From Balaenoptera acutorostrata (Eukaryota; Chordata; Mammalia; Artiodactyla; Balaenopteridae), in the NCBI RefSeq assembly GCF_949987535.1, contig NC_080070.1:10040016-10104015 (forward strand): DNA of 64,000 nucleotides, in the 5' to 3' direction. Numbering within the stretch: the stretch's first letter is position 1; every line of letters starts with the position of its first letter. The notes below the pieces were generated by a model, which was given only the letters and a program-made list of their open reading frames with translations, did not search any database and was not told the DNA's origin. Below, one piece after another: positions 32,607-45,300 of this stretch. A program made the translations under genes and the position numbers.

Positions 32607-35600
32607 TTCCAAGGTATTTTAATTGGATTTTATAACTAAAGAATATCTGCTTTAGGCTAGATTTTTCTCATGTGTTTTTATTTCTGATGGTATTTTCCTT
32701 TCAGAATATTTTATACCCTCCTAAATTAATAATTTTTCAAGACAGCAGGCTGAGTGATGTTGTGTGAAGACAGAAGGAAAGAAGATGTGAGAAGTATCCG
32801 CAAATGCTGTGGCCCTTATTAGATGTGGCCTAATATTGCATAGACTCTGTTCATAGCCTGTGACAGAGGATGATTTATTTTTTCTAGTCAAGATGGTCTT
32901 TAATTTCAAAATCCACTGATGCTCTAATTAATCAAAGTATTACTGTTTTGAATAATTTATGTAATAACACAGTGGCATAGGGAGAGTAAAATTTAAGTCC
33001 TATATGTGCCACATAGACTGAAGGAGTTGAGAAGCCAAGATTTCATGAGGTGACTCATGTTCAGATTATTTAACAGTTAGTTATACAGTAACTAAGTAGG
33101 ATACACTCCAGCCGGTAAAGCCTGATGGCTTCCTGGAGGTAGTCCTCTACCATTTTCCTCGCTGTTTGATTAAAGAGGTCTGGATTATACCGAGGAAGCG
33201 GCAGAGCTGCAAGATGGCAGGGACCACTAGAGGTTTGGAGCAGCTTATTTATTAACAAATATTAAAGTATTTCAGATTTTAAACATTTGGTCCAGCTCTC
33301 ATGGTGTGTATTGCCTGAATGTCAGTCTTACTTTTAGATGAAAAACAAAACAGTATGTTTGGTAGTGGAAGTATACTTACATCCAAGTTTGGGAGCATTG
33401 CCAAAGAAAGAGTTATCTTTTCAATATGTTTAATTGTTTGCTGGACTTTTGTGTTTTTAAAATGTCATTGCACATTCTGCTTTAAGGGACAGAGCTATTT
33501 CTTGTAGAGCAGGAAATGTGAAATATAAAGTTAGCCAAATTACTGAAGAACACATTTGAAATAAAGAGAGATCAATGAGGAGGGACGAAGTAATTAGAGG
33601 ATGAAAGGGAAATAGACAAAGAAAGGTCAGTTAATCTTGATATCACTTGTTGAAACCTTTGCATCTTCTATTGCTATCAATTAAAAATAAACAGCAGCTT
33701 GTTAAAGGAAACAGAAAGCATAGTGATTACCTCAGCAAAACAAGGCTGCTAACGTGTTCTTCTCTGGAAAGAAGAATGTCCAAATCTGCACCTGCTGTAA
33801 TGCTCACACTGCAAGCAGCTTTCTTTCATTACAGTCTTCCTGTGTGTACTGATTCAACTCTATTTTCTTCCACTGTTGTTTGGAAGGTAAACCCTTTGAA
33901 TATATAACTGGACACACACAGACACACACAGACACACAGATGCACACTGTCATCTTAGTGTTATTTTAAGAATTAACTATTAAATTTGTTTAATTATATA
34001 TTTTTGGTTTTCAGGTGGGGTCTGAAATACTGAAAAACAAACAAACAAAACCCCCCATCGTACCAGCAACAAAACACAAATTAAAAAAATTTCTCACCTA
34101 AGACTTTCAAATTGAGAAGTGTTTAGTAAATCAAACAAATTATATGGGATTTCTAATACGTATATTAGAATATAGAAATACATTTTATCTAATATATATT
34201 AATGAATACACACACACACATACACACATTGAAATCAGTGGAGATCAAAGGAAATAAGAATGATTATGATTTTACTAAAGGTAAAGATACCTACAGAAAA
34301 AGAGAGTAGGAGGAGAGAGAGAGAGCAAGACAGAGATTGGGTCCATGGAGAACTTGCTCGAAGGGAGCAGGCTTGGTAAGGATTCACGTGCAGAGGGAGG
34401 GTCCTCTACTGAGTTCATTAGATCCTTCTCTGTCACACACCAGGCTGTGGCTCTGTCTCCATACTCCTGTGTGCTCACTGTCTGCACTTTTCCTTTCAAA
34501 GTTAATTGTTTAGAGCCATTTAATGTGCCAGATTGTTCAGATAAGAAGAAAGTAATTTATAAGAGTTAATTTCAGAGGTTAAGTTATAAAATGATGGAGA
34601 CAGACCAGTATGAAGTTGAGCTTCTGATATAAAACTATTATATGTCTCCCCTTTCAAAGGTCTCCTAAGGTCAACTCCACGGAATGAAAACACAGCACAA
34701 GTGGTCTCTGTCTGAGAGATGGAATGAGAGAGTAGGGGGTGATCAAAAATAAGTTGATAAGATGTATGAGAGGAGTTTCTTGGGAACCATTTCTGCCTGA
34801 ACTTGGATAGATTAAGAAATAAGACAAATGGCAAATATCCTGGGGAAGAACTCAGTGATGGAATATACACCTTTATTAGTTTAAAACTACTGTCTCCTGT
34901 ATCCATGTCAGAAATATGGATAAAACTTCAGATGATCTTTTAAAACAGTGTTCTAGGCCACCATTCACCATCAGCTGGAATTGGTCAGGAGTTGAACCCC
35001 TTTGCCCACTATGGTCTGGATAAAGACATATAGGTTAAGAACAGCACATAGAAACAAAGGTCTTGGTCTGTACTTTATAGTACTGTGGATTTTGTTTTAA
35101 ATACTTGTCATTTAAATTATTTACGTATTATATTAATGCAATTATTTCAATGAAGAATGACCTAGGCCAAAGGAAATCAAAGTTATGTTGACTCTATACA
35201 TATAAAGCTATTTGACGTGTAGGCAAAGTGATACTAGTCACATTGTGGAGAGAGGATCAGAAAGATTAAATGGATAATCATATATTCACCTGAAGAATCA
35301 CCTGAATTCTTATAACAAAATATCATATTTATACTAGTGTGTATAGCTGTATGGACTATTGTTTGTTAAAGAAAATCTGTAGCATATTTTCCAAAACAAT
35401 TAACAATAAATATATTTTAATAATAAACCCTATTCAATTCCCTAAACAGAGTTTCTTAAAAGCTACTTAAGAAGATATTGTGTTTTAGGAAATTCCCAAT
35501 TAGATAAAAGGATGCTGAAATGAACAATTACAGTTTCCATATCATGCCGATTATATATTAGCAATTCAAAACTGTTGAGAGTAACACAAAGCAACAATAA

Positions 35601-36059
35601 TACCACTTCCAAAGTTAATAATATGGCCATTTACTGCATACTTTTAGTTTCAAAGAGCTTTACATTACTATATCAATTATTGTCACAATCTGGAGTGTGT
35701 CTTTGATGAACATGGAAAAATAACGTTGTTTTTCTTCAGGAAAATATTTTAAAAGTGTAAGTGATTATACATTTTATTGTATTACAGGGGTGGGATAATA
35801 TTGATAAAAATTAAAATTTAAGGCCTTCTAAGAAGGAGGAGTCTGGTAAATATTCCCAGCTTTTAGTTTTATTTCTTAAAAAGGTAACATCCAAGGAGCA
35901 TGAAATAGTGCGCACAGTAACTGAATCCTCTAGACTAGCTATCTGCCAGAAGCCAAAATAATCCTCATTAGGGGAAGATAATAGCATTAAGAACTTCAGC
36001 ATATCTCTATAAATGTTATCATATGTTGTCCTGCACAAGTATAAAAAGACATACAGGAA
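32607..36059. other. Unassigned DNA with short microsatellites
   Basis: Mostly unrecognised AT-rich sequence. Contains CA-rich simple repeats near 33910-33945 and 34208-34230, a GA patch near 34315-34326, and the candidate exon listed separately. The 128-aa open frame at 34520-34906 shows no recognisable domain. Confidence 0.4.
33105..33206 (-). CDS. Candidate isolated internal exon (unidentified)
   Basis: A 102-bp minus-strand segment sits between an acceptor-like tract (tccctgccatcttgcag, ending at 33207) and a possible but weak donor (AGT|gtatcc, from 33104). It is a symmetric phase-1 exon. Its reading frame encodes a polar, helix-like peptide including NPDLFNQTARKMVEDYLQEA and then IRLYRLE. 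It retains four CpGs in AT-rich surroundings, which is unusual for neutral DNA. I do not recognise the protein, and no neighbouring exon was found, so it could equally be a pseudoexon or chance. Confidence 0.22.
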
Positions 36060-36850
36060 GAGAAGAAATGACATAAAACAAAGGAATACCAGAAAATATA
36101 AAAAAAGGCACACAGGAAATGAAGGTGACTAAGTTATCAGACACTGTTTTTAAAATAGTCAGAAACAATAAATTCAAGGAATTGAAAGACAAGGTAGAGA
36201 AATTTGTCAGAGAAATAGAAACTATATAAAGATAATTTTAGAAGTGATAAAATGCAATACTGAAATTAAGAAATTAAAGCAGAAATGTAATGGTGGAAGA
36301 GACACAGTTCAAGTGATTATTAGTGAACTGAAAGATAGATCCTAGTAAAATATATAGATAGTCTTGGCATGAAGACAAAAAGAGACAATTGTGAAAAAGA
36401 TTATAAGGGACATATGGGATATGGTGGAGAAGTCTAAGACAATTGTAATTGGAGACTCAGAAAGAAAAGCGGCAGGCAAAATATTTGAAGAGGATTTCCT
36501 AAAATGGAGGAGAAATATCAAACCTTAAATTCAAGAACTGCATACCTCAAAAAACAGTAAATCCAAAGAAAAATCACCTAAGCATATCATAAAAAATTAC
36601 TAAAGACCAAAATAAAGGAGAAAATATTAAAAACTGCTAGAAAAAAGAATCATACCTTCAAATGAGCAACATTAAGTTTATCCACTAACTTCTCAACCAA
36701 AAAAACATGGCAGCCAGACATGATTTCTTTAAATTGCTAAAATAACTATCAACCAACAATTTTATACCCATATATCCCTGAAGAATAAAGGGAAAAAAAC
36801 ATCATTTTAGACAAAAAGAAGCTGAGAGTATCTGTCACCAACAGAAATGT
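36060..36850 (+). mobile_element. HAL1/L1 ORF1-like remnant
   Basis: Sense-strand sequence follows an ancient ORF1: 'aaatatttgaagaggatttcctaaaatgg', 'ccttaaattcaagaactgc', 'aaatccaaagaaaaatcacctaagcatatcat', 'aaggagaaaatattaaaaactgctag' and 'aacaattttatacccatatatcc', matching the RRM and C-terminal ORF1 order. All frames are broken. No ORF2 sequence follows, which fits HAL1 (half-L1) elements, though a truncated L1M is possible. Confidence 0.6.
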
Positions 36851-37204
36851 ATAGATGTTATGCCAGAATTTTTAGTCCACCAGGGGTGCATTATAAATAC
36901 ATTCAGATGCCATTTCTCCTTCGAGTTTGGTGAATAAAGTGTTCTGGATAACTTGATTATCTGGGTAACTGAGAGTTAACTAGGTTCCAGTACTGCTAGC
37001 TACCAGTTATTATTTTGTGATTTATGTATTCAGTTCTGTTTTTAGCTGTTTAGTAAGCCTTGGGGAAAAGGCAAAACTTCAAGTTCTTTTGTTCTTTTGT
37101 TTTTGAAATATTTTTAATGAAAATGGTGTGACTATTACTTAATAACTTTGGGAAATGTGTTCAGTTAGGGCATTTAGCCAATTAAAACTATTCCTACATG
37201 AATC
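36851..37204. other. Unassigned DNA
   Basis: No repeat family or gene recognised. Confidence 0.4.
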
Positions 37205-38040
37205 GTATTCTTTCATTCATTCATTGTTATTGACTACCAACTATGAGACGAACTGTTTTAGGTAATATGCATAAATTAATTAATAGACAGCAAGTAATCC
37301 TTGTCTTCATGGAGCTTATAGTCTTTTGAGGGAGACATACAAGCGAAGAGAAATACTGTAAGTTAGTGTGGTAAGTGCTGTGAACATATGAAGCAGGAAA
37401 GGGGATTGGGGACATGGGCATGGGTGTGGAGTTGTGATTTAATTAGGATATTCAGAATATACCTCCCCAAGAATGTGACATTTGCCAAAGAATTAAAGGA
37501 AAAGAGAATGGATCTTGAAAATGGAAGGGGGCAGAGTGCAGGAGAAATGGTTCCAGGCAGGGGGAAAACAAGAACAAAGGCCTTGAGTCAATGATGTGCT
37601 TAACATAGAAGCCGAGTGGTATAGAAGCTTCTATACCAGTGGTATAGAAGCCGAGTTCCAAGGTAGTTGGAAGGGAGGATATGGTTGGACATACAAACAG
37701 GGTCTCAGCAGCCATTGTAAAGATTTAGTTTTTACCTTGAGGAAAGTTGGAAAGTACTGCAAAGTTTTGGCAACAAAAGAGGAACAATCTGACTTGATTT
37801 TAAAATGATCACTCTGCTGTGTTGAAAATAGACTGAAGTAGTGAGGACTAAGGGAAGAAACGATGACAGCAATTGGAAAACTATGGCCATGTTCTATGCA
37901 TGAGATGATGGTGTCTTCAACAGGCAGGCGGCTCTAGAAGTAGATATAAGTGCTAGGATTTGCTGCTGTGTTGGAATCAAGGCTGTCTTCCAAGGGTTTT
38001 GGCCTGAGCAAATCTGGAAAAATGAAGATGCGACCCACCA
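37205..38040 (+). mobile_element. Ancient dispersed repeat (family unassigned)
   Basis: Order of blocks: 'cattcattcattgttattga', 'cttcatggagcttatagtctt', 'ggcagagtgcaggagaaatggttccaggcagggggaaaac', 'aaggccttgagtcaatg', 'atgatcactctgctgtgttgaaaatagactg', 'agatgatggtgtc' and 'ccaagggttttggcctgagca'. The same ordered blocks recur at 41660-42115 and continue at 47198-48060, so this is one old family. It may be L2-like, but I cannot name it with confidence. It contains the palindrome at 37618-37637. Confidence 0.5.
37605..37656. repeat. Perfect 20-bp palindrome within a short direct repeat
   Basis: GGTATAGAAGCTTCTATACC at 37618-37637 is a perfect palindrome. ATAGAAGCCGAGT occurs on both sides as a direct repeat (37605-37617 and 37644-37656). 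The structure looks like a local fold-back or template-switch replication event. Confidence 0.92.
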
Positions 38041-39599
38041 ACTGAAGATGATGTTAGGAAAAGTGGTGTGGGATGCATTTTAAATATGTTTTCACTGTTA
38101 CTGATACATGAAATGGTATCTTCTAAGAGCTTGCTTTGCAAAATTTTGAGGACATTTTGGCAGTGACCAGTTGTATTACTTAGAAGAAGTGACTTATGAT
38201 TCTTATTCTTGCAAATTATTTTAAACAAAATATAACAGACAAGTAACCTCTTGGGCTTCAGTTTTCTAATCTGTAGTAAACGGATGCTTCTGTGAGAATG
38301 AAATGAAAACACGTACTTACAGCATTTGGCACACAGTAGGGCTTCTCAGATCTCCTTCCTTTGTAGATCTATAGCATTTAATGTCATTCATTTCTATGGC
38401 CTATATTGTTCAGTGCATCATGAAAAATGTCCTGGAGAAAGGCAGTAAAAACTTTGAAGACAATGTTTTCTATTTACAAAAGGGCTAAACTGAAAAGAAA
38501 AAATTAAAAAGAAAAGAAAAAGAAGAACTGGTGTACAGATACTGTCAGAATTCTGCATGATATTCCAAACCCAGGTGTTATTACTATGAATGACAGGGAG
38601 ATAAGCTTCCATAAACTGGTAAAAATTATGAAAGCGTAGCTCCTTGTAATACAGAAATGTTAAGCTCTCTTGAGCTTATGCAATTGACTTAAAATACACT
38701 GCATTAAAAACAGAGGCAAAAATCCTGCATAAAATACAGAATACAAAATTTTAACGGTGATGATGAATAGCCCCAGTGCAGAAGATTGATTTTTCTTCTT
38801 TAATCTTTCTGCAGTTTAAGTTGTTTTCCGCAATGAGCATTTTTTACTTTAATAACCAGAGAAAATAAAGAAGTAAATCCTGCTAACCAAATATTATGGT
38901 GAACTCTCTAGCCTTTTAATTTATTAACTGAAGTCTTTAAGAAATCATGGCGCAATTATTTGGGCATGTTCCACAGAGAAGCACCAAGTTCTTTTGGAAT
39001 TTTTCACCTGTTTCTCAGCTTTTCCAGTATCCTTTGATCAAGGTCGTTTTTGAACCGGCCCTGAAGGAATCTCTTTGACTGCTACTTCTTTTAGAGTATT
39101 TAGAAGCCCTTTTTTCTCCTTAAGATGCTTTTCATCTTCCCTTCTCACTCCCCTCAATTCTTTCAGAACTGTTATTCTCTTATATGACTTTCATGGCGTA
39201 TTGAACCTGGTCTCTATTCCATCTTCCTGCCTTTATTTTATTTTAGTGCCAGTAGGCCTCTCTGCCAGTGTTTTATGCCCTACCTTTCCATTTACCCACA
39301 ATAACATTTTCCTAGGCTAAATGTTTCCCTGAATTTTAGAAACAGTCTGCACAACCTGCTAAATAAAACAAACTTTAATAAAGCATTTTCTTGCTAGTTC
39401 TATACCCAGTCTTTAACGTGGTTATAGCCTGACAAAATCTTGTGAGCAAAATAAACCCTTCCTACGGAGTGATCGCTCAAGCTGGATGGTGTGAAACTGA
39501 CATGCAAAAATGTTAGAGTCGTATTATTTTTTTCCGTATTTCTCTGAGTACACATTCAGAAACATGGACACATTTCTTATCTAAAAAATATGTAAATAT
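38041..39599. other. Unassigned DNA
   Basis: No gene or confident repeat is recognised. ORFs of 64-111 aa lack domains. Confidence 0.45.
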
Positions 39600-39990
39600 A
39601 TCACAGAATCTCAGTATTAGAAAAAGCCCTGAGGATCACCTTGTTGACGTCCAATCACTCAACGGATGTTGGATCAATTCTGTACTTTCCTCACCGAGCA
39701 AACATTATGCCAGAGCTTGGAAAACTCAAGGAGACAACAAGCAGGAGGTACTGTTGCATAGTCAATCTGTTAGGTAGCTATTTCCCTATGTTATGTTGAA
39801 ACCTGTCTCCCTACAGATCTTAGCTGTTTATCCCCAGTTCTTCTTGAATTTGTACATAGCAAGTTTCACTCCTCTTTTGCGCAAGAGCCCTTTGAATAAC
39901 AAGGACAACGTTGGCCTTCTCTCTTCCGTATCTGCCCCTGTTCTACCTTTCCTTCATCTTTAAAATCAGTGAAAGAAAAGTCTTTATTTA
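39600..39990 (+). mobile_element. Possible CR1/L3-type ancient LINE fragment
   Basis: Opens with 'cacagaatctcagtattagaaaaagccctgaggatcacc' and continues 'tgttgaaacctgtctcccta', 'agtttcactcctcttttgcgcaagagccctttgaata' and 'tggccttctctcttcc', the order of an old CR1/L3-like 3' region known from eutherian genomes. It is highly diverged. Confidence 0.42.
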
Positions 39991-40830
39991 AAACCCACAA
40001 ATACCTCATACCTCCTTTTAACTTTGAGTCTACTGAAAGGGCAAATACAAATTCAAAATAAGAGGCTTGACTCTCTCTGTTGAAAATAAAGGAAGGCTTT
40101 CCTCCCCTCCTTTTCCTTAGAGCATTTACTTTAGAAAACCTGTGGGTACTTTCTTTGCCTCTTTGAAATGTATGTTTTTAGAGACAAAATAAGCATCCCA
40201 GGATTGTTTCCTCAAGGACCTGGGAGGCACCCCTTTGAAATGTAATCATCAAGAAGCAAGGAGCCCCTATCTCCCAGTTACCTGATTGGAGAATAGCCCA
40301 ACTTCAGCTGGTGTATGGCTCCAAACTGCAAACCCCCTTCTGGTTATAAAGATACAAAACATTTATTTTTTCATTTAAAGACAATTAGCAAAGACTGGTG
40401 ATTACCCCATTTCCAAAATGAATTTATCATGAACTGTGAGTGACAAGGGGTGCTGTCAAGTTCTCTTACATGTAGACTAGTTATTGTTTATCCTGAGAAC
40501 AGGTGTGTAATGGGTTTTATCTGCTTGGTTATATAACAGGGTGAGATTTCTTTCCTCTGCAATCCCTTTAGTGGATTGTCTGTAATGTGCATCCCATCCT
40601 GGTTTAATGCTTATTCAATAACAAAAGGGATTTGTTTCTATTCTGCATTTGGGAAGAGATTTGCTGAGGATGGCAGCAGATTTTGCTTTCAGATATATTT
40701 GCCCATCACTGCCACATGGACTCTCATATATGCACTTATTTAATTGAATGGATATAGGATGTATTTACAAATGTGATCACATAATCAGAGCCTATTACTT
40801 GTGATGGGAGACATAGGGAAGGGAAGTTTT
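39991..40830. other. Unassigned DNA
   Basis: No repeat or coding sequence recognised. Confidence 0.4.
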
Positions 40831-40843
40831 CAGATTGCTTTTA

Positions 40844-41044
40844 TTTTTATTTTTTTATTGAAATATAGTTGATTTACAATGTTGTGTTAATTTCTACTAC
40901 ACAGCAAAGTGATTGTTATACATATATGCATTCTTTTTTTTATATTATTTTCCATTACGATTTATCATAGGATCTTGAATATAGTTCTCTGTGCTATACA
41001 GTAGGACCTTGTTGTTTGTACATTCTATTTATAACAGCTTACAT
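40844..41044 (-). mobile_element. Short 5'-truncated old L1 3' end
   Basis: Reverse complement of an L1 3' UTR: 'tttttattgaaatatagttgatttacaatgttgtgtt' through 'gtgctatacagtaggaccttgttg'. A near-perfect TSD CAGATTRCTTTTA at 40831-40843 and 41045-41057 (one mismatch) bounds it. Confidence 0.85.
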
Positions 41045-41191
41045 CAGATTACTTTTAAAGTTTGCTTTTAAAAATAACTTGATGGCATACATTGAAAGCA
41101 TTTAAGAAATAGCTGATGTTATTACAGAGCCATTAGTGATTATTTCTGCCAATTCACTGAAGTTAAAAAAGTGGTCGGAAAGTTACAGATA

Positions 41192-41194
<3 letters not shown>

Positions 41195-41238
<44 letters not shown>
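41195..41238. repeat. (GT)n microsatellite
   Basis: About 22 uninterrupted GT units, likely length-polymorphic. Confidence 0.95.
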
Positions 41239-41240
<2 letters not shown>

Positions 41241-41659
41241 ATATATCTCAAAATAGCTTTCAAATGAGTTTGGAAATTATATGCTGATGACACTAATGTT
41301 AAATTACATGAGATTCTAGAATAAAACAACAGGCAATCATTTCATTTGCCAAAAACTTGAAAAGAACATGTTTTGAAAGAAACTATATCAGACCAATAGC
41401 GTATATAATAGAATAAAAATCCACAGGGAAAGGAAATAAGTGATATGAAATGGAGTTACATATCTACCTTTATATTCTTTTCAGCACAGTTGAGAATAGG
41501 TTAAGATTGATCATTATTGCTAGGTGAACATCCATCCAACAAGCAGAATGTTTTGAGGTCACAAAATATCATTTAGTATTTCAGTCAATGACTTGCAAGT
41601 CTGAATGGGATGTACACTCATTAACTTTGTACAGAAATAAAAGATGAAATGATAGAAGT
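41239..41659. other. Unassigned DNA
   Basis: AT-rich; nothing recognised. Confidence 0.4.
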
Positions 41660-42115
41660 AATTCACTCATTTATTAATCTGATAACTTTTTATGGGTCAA
41701 GTGCTCTATGCCAGGCACAGTAATAGATACCAGGAATTCACTGAGAGAAGTCATTCCAGTTATAAAAAATATGAAATTATCAGGGAAATAATAATTAAAA
41801 AATTTTAAATAAGAATTGTAATCTGTGATAAAGAAGAAGAATGGGTGTTCTAGGAGGGGGGTGCAATGAGGAGGGTACCCTATGGCGATGGAGGAGAGAA
41901 TCCCTTAGGAAGTACCATGAGAGGTGACATTTGGAGGATAATAGAGGTGGGACAGGTGAGGAGGGCAGGTATATCATGTAGAAACAACAGCAAATGTCAA
42001 GGCCCTGAAGCAGGAATGAGACGGGTGCATCTGAAGCCTTGAAACCTTAGCGTGACTGGAGGCTAATGAGTGAGGTGCATCCCTTTGGCAAAAAGGGTGA
42101 GTAGATGGCCTTGTT
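41660..42115 (+). mobile_element. Ancient dispersed repeat, part upstream of L1 insertion
   Basis: Same family as 37205-38040: 'tatgccaggcacagtaatagataccagg', 'gtgacatttggaggataat', 'caaggccctgaagcagga' and 'gcgtgactggaggctaatgagtgag'. It is broken at 42131 by the second long L1, beyond which the family appears to continue at 47198. Confidence 0.5.
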
Positions 42116-42126
42116 TGAAATTTCTA
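42116..42126 (+). repeat. Target-site duplication of second L1 (left)
   Basis: TGAAATTTCTA, repeated at 47182-47192; the match extends as (C/T)TTT with one mismatch. Confidence 0.85.
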
Positions 42127-42324
42127 CTTTAAAAAAAATTTTTTTTATACATCAGGTTCTCATTAGTTATCCATTTTATACATATTAGTGTATATATGTC
42201 AATCCCAATCTCCCAATTCATCCCACCACCAGCCCCACCACCACCATTTTCCCCCCTTGGTATCCATACATTTGTTCTCTACATCTGTGTCTCAATTTCT
42301 GTCCGGTTCATCTGTACCATTTTT

Positions 42325-45300
42325 CTAGGTTCCACATATATGCGTTAATATACGATAGTTGTTTTTCTCTTTCTGACATACTTCACTCTGTATGACAGTC
42401 TCTAGATCCATCCATGTCTCAACAAATGACCCAATTTCATTCCTTTTTATGGCCGAGTAATATTCCATTGTATATATGTACCACAACTTCTTTATCCATT
42501 CGTCTGTCGATGGGCATTTAGGTTGCTTCCATATCCTGGCTATTGTAAATAGTGCTGCAATGAACATTGGGGTGCATGTGTCTTTTTGAATTATGGATTT
42601 CTCTGGGTATATGCCCAGTAGTGGGATTGCTGGGTCATAAGGTAATTCTATTTTTAGTTTTTTAAGGAACCTCCATACTGTCCTCCATAGTGGCTGTATC
42701 AATTGACATTCCCACCAACAGTGCAAGACGGTTCCCTTTTCTCCACACCCTTTGCAGATTTGTTGTTTGTAGATTTTCTGATGATGCCCATTCTAACTGG
42801 TGTGAGGTGATACCTCACTGTAGTTTTGATTTGCATTTCTCTAATAATTAGTGATGTTGAGCAGCTTTTCATGTGCTTCTTGGCCATCTGTATGTCTTCT
42901 TTGGAGAAATGTCTATTTAGGTCTTCTGCCCATTTTTGGATTGGGTTGTTTGTTTTTTTAATATTGAGCTGCATGAGCTGTTTATATATTTTGGAGATTA
43001 ATCCTTTGTTGTTTCATTTGCAAATATTTTCTCCCAATCTGAGGGTTGTCTTTTCGTCTTGTTTGTAGTTTCCTTTGTTGTGCAAAAGCTTTTAAGTTTC
43101 ATTAGGTCCCGTTTGTTTATTTTTGTTTTTATTTCCATTACTCTAGGAGGTGGATCAAAAAATATCTTGCTGTGATTTATGTCAAAGAGTGTTCCTCCTA
43201 TGTTTTCCTCTAAGAGTTTTATAGTGTCCGGTATTACATTTAGGTCTCTAATCCATTTTGAGTTTATTTTTGTGTATGATGTTAGGAAGTGTTCTAATTT
43301 CATTCTTTTACATGTAGCTGTCCAGTTTTCCCAGCACAACTTACGGAAGAGACTGTCTTTTCTCCATTGTATATCCTTGCCTCCTTTGTCATAGATTAGT
43401 TGACCATAGATGCGTGGGTTTATATCTGGGCTTTCAATCCTGTTCCATTGATCTATATTTCTCTTTTTTTGTGCCAGTACTATATTGTCTTGATTACTGT
43501 AGCTTTGTAGTATAGTCTGAAGTCAGGGAGTCTGATTCCTCCAGCTCCGTTTTTTTCCCTCAAGACCGCTTTGGCTATTCAGGATCTTTTTTGTCTCCAT
43601 ACAGATTTTAAGATTTTTTGTGCTAGTTCTGTAAAAAATGCCATTGGTAATTTGATAGGGATTGCATTGAATCTGTAGATTGCTTAGGGTAGTATAGTCA
43701 TTTTCACAATATTGATTCTTCCAATCCAAGAACATGGTCTATCTCTCCATCTGTTGGTATCATCTTAATTTCTTTCATCAGTGTCTTATAGTTTTCTGCA
43801 TACAGGTCTTTTGTCTCCCTAGGTAGGTTTATTCCTAGGTGTTTTATTCTTTTTGTTGCAGTGGTGAATGGGAGTGTTTCCTTAATTTCTCTTTCAGATT
43901 TTTCATCATTAGTGTATAGGAATGCAAGAGATTTCTGTGCATTAATTTTGTATCCTGCAACTTTACCAAATTCATTGATTAGCTCTAGTAGTTTCCTGAT
44001 GGCATCTTTAGGATTTTCTATGTATAGTATCATGTCATCTGCAAACAGTGACAGTTTTACTTCTTCTTTTCCAATTTGTATTCCTTTTATTTCTTTTTCT
44101 TCTCTGATTGCTCTGGCTAGGACTTCCAAAACTATGTTGAATAATAGTGGCGAGAGAGGACATCCTTGTCTTGTTCCTGATCTTAGAGGAAATGCTTTCA
44201 GTTTTTCACCATTGAGAATGATGTTTGCTGTGGGTTTGTCATATATGGCCTTTATTATGTTGAGGTAGGTTCCCTCTATGCACACTTTCTGGAGAGTTCT
44301 ATCTAAATGGGTGTTGAATTTTGTCAAAAGCTTTTTCTGCATCTATTGAGATGATCTTATGGTTTTTCTGCTTCAATTTGTTAATATGGTGTATTACATT
44401 GATTGATTTGTGTATAATGAAGAATCCTTGCATCCCTGGGATAAATCCCAGTTCATCATGGTGTATGATCCTTTTAATGTGTTGTTGGATTCTGTTTGCT
44501 AGTATTTTGTTGAGGATTTTTGCATCTATATTCATGAGTGATACTGGTCTGTAATTTTCTTTTTTTGTAGTACTTTTGTCTGGTTTTGGTATCAGGGTGA
44601 TGGTGGCCTCGTAGAATGAGTTTGGGAGTGTTCCTTCATCTGCAGTTTTTGGAAGAGCTTGAGAAGGATAGGTGTTAGCTCTTCTCTAAATGTTTGATAG
44701 AATTTACCTGTGAAGCCATCTGGTCCTGGACTGTTGTTTGGTGGAAGATTTTATATCACAGTTTCAATTTCATTACTTGTGATTGGTCTGTTCATATTTT
44801 CTATTTCTTCTTGGTTCAGTCTTGGGAGGTTATACCTTTCTAAGAATTTGTCCATTTCTTCCAGGTTGTCCATTTTATTGGCATAGAGTTGCTTGTAGTA
44901 GTCTCTTAGGATGCTTTGTATTTCTATGGTGTCTGTTGTAACTTCTCCTTTTTCATTTCTAATTTTATTGATGAGAGTCCTCTTCCTCTTTTTCCTGATG
45001 AGTCTGGCTAATGGTTTATCAATTTTGTTTATCTTCTTAAAGAACCAGTTTTTAGTTTTATTGATCTTTGCTATTGTTTTCTTTTTTTCTATTTCATTTA
45101 CTTCTTCTCTGATCTTTATGATTTCTTTCCTTCTGCTAACTTTGGGTTTTGTTTGTTCTTCTTTCTCTAGCTCCTTTAGGTGTAAGGTTAGATTGTTTAT
45201 TTGAGATGTTTGTTGTTTCTTGAGGTAGGATTGTATTGCTATAAACTTCCCTCTTAGAACTGCTTTTGCTACATCCCATAGGTTTTGGATTATTGTGTTT

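Noticed and set aside
34520..34906. 128-aa minus-strand frame
   Set aside because: No domain or splice context; consistent with chance.
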